From the NCBI GenBank assembly GCA_930367215.1, contig OV884058.1, positions 217,972,208 to 218,036,207 of the forward strand: a DNA stretch of 64,000 nucleotides, given 5' to 3'. Of this stretch, positions 23,177 to 33,171 are shown in pieces (position 1 is the stretch's first letter; every line of letters begins with the position of its first letter). The position numbers and the translations under genes are program-made. The DNA comes from Pollenia angustigena. Lineage: Eukaryota; Arthropoda; Insecta; Diptera; Polleniidae. Below the pieces are notes generated by a model. It was given only the letters and a program-made list of their open reading frames with translations, ran no database searches and was not told the DNA's origin.

Positions 23177-23386
23177 AGGAATATCACTATAACCAACGAC
23201 CTCTACCCTCCCTATAGTTAAAATCGTTAGTAGTAGGGTTTTGGACTAGCTTATTACTAGTTGTTAGGCGTCGAAAATGAGAAATAGGTAAAGTTTCGAC
23301 TTTACAGCTTTACACGTGACGCATTTTGTTGTAGACACAACAACACTACACAAAATGGTAAAAAACGTTTTACTACTTGTTCGTTA

Positions 23387-23683
23387 GTCTGAGTTCATAC
23401 GGCTCATGTCTTATTGACAAGATTCTTCCTTTTTCTTCTTTGAACATGAATTGGCGTTCAAATGATTCATATCATGTTGACGACATGTTTTTTATTTTTT
23501 ATAGTCGTGCGTATGCATGTGTGCTTTTTTGATATTGAAAACAATAACAAAATTAAACAACGAATGAAAAAGCAAAACGTAAAAACAGTACATGCATCTG
23601 TGTACTCGTTTCTTTTCCGCCCGTCCCTCTCGCCTGTAAAGTAGCAATCTTGTCAATAAGACATGAGCCGTATGAACACAGAC
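23387..23683. mobile_element. MITE with about 40-bp TIRs and TTA target duplication
   Basis: The left arm begins GTCTGAGTTCATACGG, and the right arm read inversely begins GTCTGTGTTCATACGG. Both continue through CTCATGTCTTATTGACAAGA. It is flanked by TTA at 23384-23386 and 23684-23686. It is non-coding; the open frame across it is a shadow. Confidence 0.85.
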
Positions 23684-23686
23684 TTA

Positions 23687-25436
23687 TAAGAACAACAACA
23701 ACACTACAAAAGTAGATACAAAACCATTTACTTACTTAAACAAGTTGTAGCAACAACAACAACACTACACGAAGAAAAACATAAATTCATGGTTGGCTTC
23801 AGAGTTACAAAATATATAAAATGAAGGAAAATTCCCGAATTCTTTTTCTGCTGGCTTATTATATTTGAAAGTTCGTTCTGTAACATAAGAGATGAAAAAT
23901 TGGTGTATAACAGGGGAAAAAATAATAACATGGTTTCTCTCTCCCTCTCTGGTTCCAAGGATTAAGTGCTTAGAATTATGCTAACCTAAATACATACATC
24001 CGCCCAATAGCAGATAATAGTTTAAACAACGTCGTTTTAATTATCTTAAGTGAAACATTATCTGGCTGCCGAAAGAATAGCTGAGTGCTACCGGACGCGT
24101 CACAGATTTCGGATAGTGGTACGGCCTGTAGAGTGGCAGTCAGCGGTCACAAGAGGAGAGTCTCGGTGGGTCTCTCGAGCTCCCACAAATACGGAGACAC
24201 TATAGAAAAAGCCAATGTCACAACGTTAACGTGAGATCCCAAAAGCATGTCAGGAGGCTACAACTGGCAATCCCGATACCAGACTCGGATGTTATCTTCT
24301 TATCACCGGTACATTCTTACTAAAAACAAAATAAATGAATTGGCCCTTTGTTCCACCATGGAACACTAGGATGAAATATATTAATACAAATATCCCAGCA
24401 AAAATAAACATGCAAAAGAAATAATAATAGATAATGCACTGGTTCTTTTTAGGTGCAACATGCATGATTTTAACATTAGCGTGTCATTGGCGAGCATGGG
24501 TTCACATTTAAGTAAATGGCTCGTCGTTAAAAATATTGCTTAGAACCAATGAAAGTTCAGTGATTAGATCGGGGTTTTTATTGATCTAGAATATTAACTG
24601 AATTGAGTGTGAATGAAAAGCAATGAATCTTTAATGATTTTAATACGTATTTTCATTGGTGCTCGATATTAATTTTTATATGCATTATGGGAATGTATTA
24701 TAAATTACATTTTTCCTTTTGTTTTCCATATGTAGTAATTAGGTTTTGACAACGGCGGGTAAATTTTACACAAACAAAATGCCTGTTGTTTTTTGTATTG
24801 TTGTAGAGGTAAGCAAACCTATTGGATAAGCCTTGATATACGCAATATAACAAATTTAAATACATATTAAAATTAAATGTATTAACATGTATAATATACA
24901 AATATTAAATCAATCATAAAAGTCAATTGTATATAATATTCGTCCCCTTTCAATCCTAAAAGAATACCTAATTATAGTGAAAAATTGTAATTCCTACATA
25001 AGAGTTGCATTTTATTCGAATTTTGGAACTCATTGTTAATTCATTCAAGTAGTTAAGTGCTAAAGAAGTCATGAACATTTCCTTTCTACTTGAACAACTT
25101 CAAAAGTTTTTTGCTGGGATATATCGTCGCGAAAACACAAGGAAAAAACAAGATCGAAAACTGTTTCCCAGTACTCAATCAGGACTCAGCCCTACCATTT
25201 TTTATATAAGGCGAGCTCGGCAAGATAAGCAGTTAAAAATAAATAAATCTGTTTGATTGAAAGCTTTGACAATTAATGATTTTCAAATTTTAATGTAAAA
25301 TGCCTGACAATGTTTTCTCAATTAGGTATGTGATGAAAAACGATTTTGAATACAAAACGACTTAAAGCCGATAATTTCGTTTTCAGTTTCAACAAAAATT
25401 TACTTCTAATACATTTTTTTCCTGTCTATATTATTA
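23687..25436. other. Gene-free stretch with a GC-richer island at about 24060-24310
   Basis: Most of this is AT-rich and featureless apart from (CAA)n-like patches near 23693-23775. The part at 24060-24310 is clearly richer in G and C ('GCTGAGTGCTACCGGACG', 'GGGTCTCTCGAGCTCCC') and could be a fragment of a LINE or SINE, but I could not identify it. Open frames at 24698-24901 and 25071-25256 have no known motif. Confidence 0.4.
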
Positions 25437-25439
25437 TTA

Positions 25440-25869
25440 CCCTAAGTCTAGACGAGCAATTTGTTTGGCAATTATTGCCGAAGCAACTATCATATTATAT
25501 TGCCAACACTAGATATTAACGTGTGGACTGCATATATATGTATTTGAACACATGTTCAGCAACAAATGCTATAATATATTGCTGAGCAATTATCTTTTAA
25601 CACAAGCTGTCAAAATCAATTATCAGTTACAAAAAAGGAAAAATTTTAAACTTAAAACATAAAATTTAAATACAAAATTTACAAATTAATAATAAAAAAA
25701 TAATTTAAAATAAATTGGTTGCCAAAGAAATTCAAATTCATGTTTTGTATTTAGACATACGTTTACTCCACTCTGAAAAAAATGTTAAACATAGAACATT
25801 TCTGTGACGTCATTCTGCCGACGTTATTGCTTATGTTAACAAATACAAATTGCTCGTATAGACTTAGGG
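25440..25869. mobile_element. MITE with TTA target duplication (CCCTAAGTCTAGACGAGC)
   Basis: The 430-bp element has TIRs of about 26 bp (CCCTAAGTCTAGACGAGC; from the right CCCTAAGTCTATACGAGC). It is flanked by TTA at 25437-25439 and 25870-25872. The interior repeats ATTGCTGA/GCAATTAT words, as in the element at 2306-2642. A PIF/Harbinger origin is inferred from the TSD. Confidence 0.85.
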
Positions 25870-25883
25870 TTAACTTTAATTAA

Positions 25884-26014
25884 TATATCGTCGGCTTAAT
25901 ATGCAAACCTGCTCACTCCCGAGGCGTATATTTTTCTACCACACGGCATCAAAATCTCAATTTACATACTTATAAAGTGGATGCAGCAGGTTTGCATATT
26001 AAGCCGACGATATA
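25884..26014. mobile_element. 131-bp hairpin element with near-perfect 30-bp arms
   Basis: The left arm TATATCGTCGGCTTAATATG and its continuation CAAACCTGCT are matched by the exact inverse at 25985-26014, around a loop of about 70 bp. This is typical of a very short MITE. Flanks are A/T-rich and no target duplication can be fixed. Confidence 0.75.
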
Positions 26015-26035
26015 ATATATATAAAGCAAAAATTA

Positions 26036-26401
26036 CCCAGCGGTAACAAAAAGAGGCCTAATAGAAGGCCTTATTTAGCAGACGCAAGCCCTCCTCGCCG
26101 CATTCCATAATTATTTATTTTTTACACAGGTAGTCATTGGGAGCAAGCCTTTAAACACTCCCTTAAATAGCAACTTAGTACCCTTCCCATAGAAGGGAGT
26201 AGCGAAGGACACTGAAAAAATAAATAAAACTGAACAACTTCCTTTCTCCCTTCTTAAAGAAGGGAGTATGCGAAGAATGTGTACTGAATATTTTGGAAAG
26301 TCTTTCAAAAAGAAATTAATACCTTCTAGAAGGTGAATCTTTTTGAAAAAAGTATAGAAACCTTAAAAAGGCGGTCCTTTCAATATTTACCGCTTGGAAG
26401 G
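26036..26401. mobile_element. MITE with CCCAGCGGTAA ends, copy 2
   Basis: It follows 16798-17211 along its length ('GAGGCCTAATAGAAGGCC', 'AGAAGGGAGTA', 'GCGGTCCTTTCAATAT') with small deletions. The left end is CCCAGCGGTAA after TA; the right end is degenerate (TTACCGCTTGG). Confidence 0.75.
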
Positions 26402-26783
26402 TATGGGAAAAAATATTGGTATGGGAAAAAATAATAAAATTAAGTTTTTCTTTTAATAGTACTTATAATGTAAATAAAGCAAATTGTTTTACACTAATAA
26501 AAATATACATAACAGTTAACTAGTTGAGCTCCAATGTCAGCCCAACGTTAAATACGATAACGCGATATATGACAAAAATTAATAGTGCAACTGGTTTAAA
26601 GTAAAAACCAATCAGTATATTTCTAGCTAAATACTAGTTACTTTGTTTGCAGGGCAATTGATGCTTCTAATTATTAGAATCTAATACTACAAACAAGTAT
26701 TGTGCTATGAACCAATACTTGTGCACAATGAACATGACAAACATTTACAATCTAACAATACAAAGACATTATATTTAACATTT
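26402..26783. other. Gene-free AT-rich stretch
   Basis: Apart from a small direct repeat of TATGGGAAAAAATA near 26402-26432, nothing was recognised. Confidence 0.4.
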
Positions 26784-27136
26784 CCCTGCAAATAATAGGA
26801 CCAGTAGCCCACAAGGGACCAGGACTACTCCAAAAGTAACCCAAACGTATGGATAAAACATGGTCTATTTAACATTACAATGTCCTAGGGGAGGACCATA
26901 TAACCCACCTTTGGACCACTAAGGAGTAGTTTTAAAACTACTCCATGGTATACTCAAGAGGATTAGTTTTGAAGTCGTTTAAAAACGAAAGCATGTCGTT
27001 AAGAAACGAAGACATGTCGTCTCACTACAAACACTTTTTAACAATGATATGGTCCATACTTGCTTTACATCGGACCAGTCCATGGAGTAGTCCATTTTAT
27101 CAAAATGGATCAGGTGGTCCAATTTTATTTGCAGGG
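26784..27136. mobile_element. CCCTGCAAATAA MITE, copy 2
   Basis: The 353-bp copy has a single right-end unit. Ends are CCCTGCAAATAATAGGACC and GGTCCAATTTTATTTGCA plus GGG. It has a short deletion near the left end relative to the other two copies. This is the compact form of the family. Confidence 0.85.
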
Positions 27137-28350
27137 TTTTATTTGGTAAATTTCATCAACATCATCATCATGCGCCTAGGTTATGCATAGACATATACAA
27201 ACATGTGTATGTATATAATTATACATGTTCATATATGCACAGGAAAAAATTACGACAAATCAATTGTCATATTGAATACCAAATTCTTCAATACAATTAA
27301 TTTTTTAATTGAAATTGAATTTGTAAATATAAAAAATACTCTTGGTAATTCAAATTGTTGATATTCAACAAATATTTTTAACAACGAAGTTGTTATATTG
27401 AATAAATATTTGTTAACAATTATATACAAATTTTAATTACATTTAATTTTAATTTTATTACAAATTGTTAATGTGACAATTTACAAACATGTTATTTAAG
27501 AAAACTGTTCAAAATATTTGAAAATCTTTAAAAAAATTTCATTAATTACTTAATAACTGTAGTTATTTTTTTCTGTGTGATATTATAAAATATCTATACA
27601 GTAAAATGACGATTGAAGATTTTTTTACTAAAAGTTATAGTGCTATGACAATTTTCTGGCGTCAATAAAACACAAGAAATATTTAAAATTAGCTACCTAT
27701 TTTCAAAATACAAAAATTATTGGAAATTAAAGAAAAAAATTCTTCCCCCACCACAAACCAGGTGGCTTTCATTAAAAGCCACCTGGTTTATGAATGCCAT
27801 CGATACTACAAAAAATATACACTAGAGCTAAATTGGTTATATCCGCTTTGCGTTTTTATGATTCCGATTTGCGTCGCTACAAACGATTGCTTGGATTTTT
27901 TCACTGAAGTCATAATCACATCTGAAGAATTTTTCTATTTGCGTGTAAAAAGGTTAATTCCCATTTAATTCTGTTAGGTGAGTTAGTCTAAGCATAGTTG
28001 AGTGTTAGGAAATAAGAAGTTAGTTCTTAACAGAGAACGGCTTTCTGCGATTGCAAAAAAATCGCAGTAAATGAACACAAACAAATACACTCGCTTGCAG
28101 TCATACAATCAAACTTGCGCAACCGCAAACATTCGCTGCTGGTTTGCAGTCATTCAAATAATGCACATCGTGCTTTGTTATTTATTCCATCGTTTGTCAA
28201 TTAAGATGTTTGTGTGTTTGGTCCGACAATGATTGTTTTGGCAAGGAAAAAAAAAATACAAACAAAAAAGCTAGAAATCAAGCAATTATTACTCATGTAG
28301 ACATTCAGCAGTTACTATGTAGTACAAGAAAAAAAAAAAAAATTAAATGA
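27137..28350. other. Gene-free AT-rich stretch
   Basis: Low-complexity TTGAAT/ATTCAA-rich sequence runs from 27250 to 27540. A perfect small hairpin with arms ACCAGGTGGCTTT lies at about 27759-27790. The plus-strand open frame 27720-27968 (82 codons) begins at a TTG and shows no domain that I know. It could be part of an exon of an unknown gene, but nothing supports that. Confidence 0.35.
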
Positions 28351-28358
28351 AACTAAAC

Positions 28359-28613
28359 CAGTGAAGGGCAACACACATACTATCACATTTATGCTTGTGT
28401 GGGAAGCAGCAGAAAACGAATGACGCTCATTAACAAGTGCTGATTTGCAACTGATTTAAATAACTTTGACGAAATGACAACTAAGCAAAAGCCAAACGTA
28501 CATTGTCATAGACCACACTAAGAAGTTTATAGTCTACATGTGTCGACGTCACACAAGCAGCATTTGTTTTCCTATGCACGCGTACATAGGTTTTGCAAAA
28601 GAGCCCTTCACTG
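28359..28613. mobile_element. hAT-type MITE with 8-bp target duplication
   Basis: The 255-bp element has 11-bp TIRs CAGTGAAGGGC and GCCCTTCACTG. It is flanked by the perfect 8-bp duplication AACTAAAC at 28351-28358 and 28614-28621. An 8-bp duplication with CAGTG-type tips is the hallmark of the hAT superfamily. It has no coding capacity. Confidence 0.9.
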
Positions 28614-28799
28614 AACTAAACGCACATATGTAGGTACAAACTATTTCCATAGAAACAGAAGACTTTTTTTTATCATCTTAAAAAGTACAGTAGTTCTGTA
28701 TGTACAATGTATTCTTGTTTTTATTGTTGTTAATTTTAACAAAGCGTCTCATCGAGTGGTTTATTGTTGTTAATGTTAACAAAGCGCGTATGAATAAAT

Positions 28800-29686
28800 C
28801 AAGAAAAATAGTGATTTTGCAGTTCTCTGCTACTAACCAACGTATTTACTTGACTAGTGAATCGTCAAATTTTGAAACATGGCATCAACGTTTGGGTCAT
28901 TTGAATCAACAATTAATGGAGAAGATGAAATCTGATGGTTTAATAAACTTTAATAATTTAGTTAAATTAAATTGTGTGGCATGCGCACAAGGAAAACATG
29001 CAAAACTCAAATTTCCAAAAGAAGGTTTAAGAGCCAGTAATATTTTGGAAATAGTTCACACCGATTTATGCGGTCCAGTGGAAGTAAAATCAAATGCTGT
29101 AAGTTCGTATGTTCTTACGTTAACGGATAATTGTAGCAGAAAAGTTTTTACTTATTATTTAAAATATAAGAGCTTAGTATACAAATATATTTGAAACATT
29201 TGTCAATTACAAAAAATTAGCTGAAAATCAAACTGGAAGAAAGCTACAAAATCTACGATCAGATAATGGAGGAGAGTTCGTGAAGAAAAGTATGTTCGAC
29301 CATTTAACCAATTGTGGAATTAAGCATCAGAAAAGCGTGGCTTATAATCCGCAGCAAAATGGTCTCGCAAAGCGGATGAACAGGTCGTTAATTGAGAAAG
29401 CTCGCTGTATGTTGTACAATGCAAAGCTACCTAAATGTTTTTGGGCAGAGGCGGTTTACACTGCCTGTTATCTAATCAATCGAAGTCCACATCGAGTCCT
29501 ACAAAAATGTCCAAATGAAATATGGTATGGTCGAAAACCAACTCTTAGTCATTTACGAGTATTTGGTTGTAGTGCAATGGAACATACATATGTATTCCTC
29601 ATCAAAAGAGGAGGAAACTTGATGCAAAATCTGAGAAAATGATTTTTATTGCTTATTGCGATGAATCCAAAGGTTATCGATTGTAT
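28800..29686 (+). pseudogene. Copia pol, 5' part: pre-integrase and integrase (broken)
   Basis: Translation gives a gag-pre-integrase segment with the zinc-binding order H...H...C..C ('ETWHQRLGHLNQQ', 'LNCVACAQGKH'). It is followed by the integrase core: first Asp in 'HTDLCGP', second Asp in 'RSDNGGEF' and 'NPQQNGLAKRMNRS'. Counting 35 residues from the second Asp lands on the Lys of GLAKR, where Copia integrases have the catalytic Glu (GVAER). The frame breaks near 29180 and again near 29600. Gag, protease and the 5' LTR are absent; similarity begins at about 28800. The part ends at 29686, where a LINE has inserted inside the codons for a GYRLYD motif. Reading resumes at 34411. Confidence 0.9.
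29671..29686. repeat. Target-site duplication of the LINE, left copy
   Basis: AGGTTATCGATTGTAT is identical to 34395-34410. Both are Copia coding sequence, and removal of one copy together with the LINE restores a continuous Copia frame across the site. Confidence 0.95.
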
Positions 29687-29883
29687 AGTATATATAGTAT
29701 ATAGTAATTTCTTCTTTATTTACAATAAGATCAATTTACAATATTTTATTTAAATCTTATATTAATGTATATTTGAAATTATTATTGCAAAAAAAGAAAA
29801 AAGAAAAAGTAAAATACGACATGTTTTCTTTCAAAACGTCTGTCGATATGAAATATTTAACATTTATGGTAACAAAGCTAAAT

Positions 29884-32800
29884 TTAATTGAATTCTTGTA
29901 TTAAAAAACTTCTGTATTGTAAAGCAGCTTTTAGGTATGTAACTAAATTGTTCCAATCACTATTTCCAATTCCATTTAGTATGACAACCATTTCTGTTAG
30001 TAATAGAGTTGTTTTTCCAAAACACGCCCGTCGGAACTCTTTAAAAACCGGACAAGCGCACAAAAAGTGTTGAAAAGTTTCTATCTCGTGCAGATTGCAT
30101 AGGTTGCAAAATCTATTTTCTTCCAATACGCCGAATGCGTTGTAATTTAACATGATAAGACCACAACGTGCTTTAAAAATCCATGTAATCTTAGATGGGT
30201 TTGTGGTATCTGTTATATAACTATGCCCTCTATTGTGGTCAAGGTATTTATAAACTCTGGAGCATTGTTCTTGGTTTCGTAAAAAGTTTAAATGTTGTTT
30301 TTCATGCATTGTGTTTAAAAGATCGGTATTTTGTTTAATCCACTGCTGTTTTTGGGGTTGTGTACTAGACCAGGTAATGTTTAGATTGCTAGCAACTGTT
30401 TTTAGTTCTCTTACCCAAAATAACTCCTTGCGAAGGAGAATTTGTGTAATTTGTAGAGGCAATCGACTGGTGTCATAATGGAATAATACTCTCGTTATAT
30501 ATTGTAGATGTAATTCGAGTGTATATATATGGTTATTAACAGCCCCAGTTTCCAGCATTAGTGCGTAGTTAGGCGTAAAACTCGGAAGATTTAAAATTCT
30601 TTTCATGAAAAAGCGTTGTAAATTATCAACCTCATCAAAATATCCGTAACCCCATACTTGTGCCGCATATGATTGGATCGATCTGCATACAGCCAAAAAT
30701 AGATTCCATTTTTGTCTCAGGTTTATTTGTTTATTTTTAATAAAGTTTGTCCATGTGGTATTTATGGCATTTCTTGCTTTAACGTTTCTATTATCAACAT
30801 GTTTAGAAAATTTCATCTTTGGGGTTAGAATTACTCCAAGATAATTAAATTGGTTGGTGATAATTATGTCTTCTCCGTTAAACTGCCATTTTTCTGCTCT
30901 TTTAAGTCTTCCACCATTTCTAAAGACCATTATTTGTGATTTGCTCAAATTTACTTCAAGATTCCATAATTTACAGTAACCTTCTAGTTTTAAAATCATT
31001 TTCTGAAGAACATTTATATCGTCAGCTAGAATAACTATATCGTCAGCATACATAAGAAGACGGATATTAAGATTTTCCACTCTTATTCCACCACCAAGAC
31101 AGTCATGAAGATCATTTATATAAAGTGAAAACAAGAGCGGGGATAGCAAGCATCCTTGCTTCACACCTGAGTTAGTGTTAAAATAGTCTGATAATTCTTC
31201 TCCGTTCCATATTGCTGATTTTGTGTTGCTATAGATTGCCTCCAATTGTTTAATAAATTTATACGATATGCCCATTGAATACAATTTATATATTAGAGAT
31301 TTTCTAGCTACCTTATCGAATGCGGCCTTGAAATCGACAAAAAATGCATAGACCTTCTTTTTTTCAAATAACTTTATATGTACAATGCCTGCGAGGTTGT
31401 ATATATTGTCGACTGTTGAGTATTTCTTTCTAAAGCCAGCCTGGTACTCTGTTAAAATATTATTTCTCTCCACCCATTCACATAGTCTATTGTTAAGAAT
31501 ACCCATGAATACTTTTGCCACACAGTTCATAAAAGAAATGCCCCTGTAATTTCCTGGTATATTAGGATCGCCCTTTTTATATATAGGAACAATAACCGTC
31601 TTGCAAAAAACTTCATCAATTTCGCAATCACTGTACATTTTATTATATGCATTTACTAGCTGTTTCTGGAAATCATCAGTGGCATTTATTATAAATTCAT
31701 ACGAAATACCATCTTCCCCAGGGGCTTTGTTTGGCTTAACATTCTTTAATACACTTTTAAGTTCATCAAGAGTAATAATTGAATCAAGTTTATCATCCTT
31801 AGTTAGCATTGGCGCATACAAAAATTCTTGAGGACTTTGCGGTGGATTAAGAAGATCAGCGAAGTATGTTTTAAACTCATACGATGATATACTCCGTCCT
31901 ATTTGGTTATTTTGTCCACGTACTTCTCTCGCAAAATTCCACCACTGTTTACTATCATTTATATTGTTTATTTTGCTTGCAAGCTGCTGATAATAATTTT
32001 CTTTACTTTCTTTACATATTAATTTATATTTAGCCTGCTTTTTTAGATAAGTTTCCTTGTTTTTGATAGTTTGTATTGATCTATATTTATTTAAGTGTAT
32101 CAAAGCATTGTTTCTGGCATTATTGCACTTATAATTATACCACTTGTTTTTTGGCTCAAACTTCTTTCGATTTGGTAGTACTGCAGATTTATTTATGACT
32201 TCAGATAATTCTTTCACGCTTAGAGTTTGTTGGTGATTTAAATTCGAGTTGAGATTTGATTGGTATCTTATCAGCTCATTTTTGATCCATGTAAGTTTCG
32301 GCAGTAAATTCATGTTTTTAACAGTATTATAACCATTAAAATTAAGTGTTAATTTTATGGGTAAATGATCGGACCATACCTTATCTTCAATATTAAATTG
32401 CTCCACAAACTGTAAAGCTTCGCAATGCATTGCACATACATCATTAACGGACTCCCCTATAGGGCTAATAAACGTTAATGATCCTTCCTCATCTCCTTTT
32501 GTTTGACCGTTAAGAATTAATAAGTTTTCATCTGCACAGAATTTCATAAATTGACGACCTTTATTATTACAATCCATATCTTTTGAACTTCTTATATCTC
32601 TTCCTGCCTTAAACAACTGTCTGTAATGGTCGTTAATATCCTGTTGGAGATTTCCAATTCGAATATTAAGATCCCCAATTATTATTGGATTTATAGTATC
32701 GTTTTCATCAAAATATTTTTTAACTGTATTAAATTCGTTACTCCAGTCACTTCCTCTTAGATAAAGTGGGAAAAATGTAAGCTTTATGAGGTTTATGCTA

Positions 32801-33168
32801 AGCTTAGCAGATTTTATTGTTCCTTCATTATTAACTTCAATATTAATACCAATATCTTTTAAACAGTTTTTGTATCCATACAAACAACCACCACTGGCTC
32901 TACCGAACCGATTATTTTTAACTGCTGGCACTGAGTTCAACCTGAAACCTTTGAAATATTTTTTAATAGATTCTGTTTTTTCCTCTATTAGGTGTGTTTC
33001 AATTAAAAAGAAAATATCTGCTTGCATTATGTAATTAAAAAAAGAGGGACAATTTAATTTATTTTCAATACCATTTATATTATAAGATAACACATTTAAA
33101 TTTTGATTTTTTATTTCTTTGTTAACACTTTCCGTTACAATTTTATTCTGTCGAGGGAAAGTTTTTAG
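29884..33168 (-). CDS. LINE ORF2: APE endonuclease - reverse transcriptase
   Basis: Nicks target DNA and primes reverse transcription of the element RNA. The frame is open for about 1,094 codons from 33168, of which 1,069 follow the GTG at 33093. The endonuclease is N-terminal: 'LSYNINGIENKL', 'FLIETHL' with the metal-binding Glu, 'IIIGDLNIRIG', 'SDHLPIKLTL'. The reverse transcriptase is central: 'PIYKKGDPNIPGNYRGIS', 'FFVDFKAAFDKV', 'GVKQGCLLSPLLFSLYINDL' and the catalytic 'LMYADDIVILAD'. Near the C-terminus lies a Cys/His cluster, 'CNLCNLHEIETFQHFLCACP'. The frame has no ATG before residue 23 of the GTG-started form, and starting there would delete the first endonuclease strand. Translation by -1 frameshifting from ORF1 is the likely route (see findings). 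Confidence 0.9.
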   Translation of the reverse strand, partial: LKTFPRQNKIVTESVNKEIKNQNLNVLSYNINGIENKLNCPSFFNYIMQADIFFLIETHLIEEKTESIKKYFKGFRLNSVPAVKNNRFGRASGGCLYGYKNCLKDIGINIEVNNEGTIKSAKLSINLIKLTFFPLYLRGSDWSNEFNTVKKYFDENDTINPIIIGDLNIRIGNLQQDINDHYRQLFKAGRDIRSSKDMDCNNKGRQFMKFCADENLLILNGQTKGDEEGSLTFISPIGESVNDVCAMHCEALQFVEQFNIEDKVWSDHLPIKLTLNFNGYNTVKNMNLLPKLTWIKNELIRYQSNLNSNLNHQQTLSVKELSEVINKSAVLPNRKKFEPKNKWYNYKCNNARNNALIHLNKYRSIQTIKNKETYLKKQAKYKLICKESKENYYQQLASKINNINDSKQWWNFAREVRGQNNQIGRSISSYEFKTYFADLLNPPQSPQEFLYAPMLTKDDKLDSIITLDELKSVLKNVKPNKAPGEDGISYEFIINATDDFQKQLVNAYNKMYSDCEIDEVFCKTVIVPIYKKGDPNIPGNYRGISFMNCVAKVFMGILNNRLCEWVERNNILTEYQAGFRKKYSTVDNIYNLAGIVHIKLFEKKKVYAFFVDFKAAFDKVARKSLIYKLYSMGISYKFIKQLEAIYSNTKSAIWNGEELSDYFNTNSGVKQGCLLSPLLFSLYINDLHDCLGGGIRVENLNIRLLMYADDIVILADDINVLQKMILKLEGYCKLWNLEVNLSKSQIMVFRNGGRLKRAEKWQFNGEDIIITNQFNYLGVILTPKMKFSKHVDNRNVKARNAINTTWTNFIKNKQINLRQKWNLFLAVCRSIQSYAAQVWGYGYFDEVDNLQRFFMKRILNLPSFTPNYALMLETGAVNNHIYTLELHLQYITRVLFHYDTSRLPLQITQILLRKELFWVRELKTVASNLNITWSSTQPQKQQWIKQNTDLLNTMHEKQHLNFLRNQEQCSRVYKYLDHNRGHSYITDTTNPSKITWIFKARCGLIMLNYNAFGVLEENRFCNLCNLHEIETFQHFLCACPVFKEFRRACFGKTTLLLTEMVVILNGIGNSDWNNLVTYLKAALQYRSFLIQEFN

Positions 33169-33171
33169 TTT
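33165..33171 (-). promoter_or_regulatory. Putative -1 ribosomal frameshift site at the ORF1 stop
   Basis: On the minus strand the zero-frame codons are tcA AAA AAC TAA. A AAA AAC is a canonical X XXY YYZ slippery heptamer. Slipping one base back reads CTA AAA ACT and so on, which enters the ORF2 frame, and no stop lies between this point and ORF2. The heptamer occupies 33174-33168 and the stop 33167-33165; I did not assess a downstream pseudoknot. Confidence 0.65.

Noticed and set aside
22613..23221. Overlapping open frames of 81-121 codons with repeated protein segments
   Set aside because: They are the three reading frames of the 124-bp tandem MITE unit (not a multiple of three) and have no independent coding signal.
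27720..27968. 82-codon open frame, considered as an exon of an unknown gene
   Set aside because: It begins with TTG, has no recognised motif and lies in AT-rich DNA; not supported.
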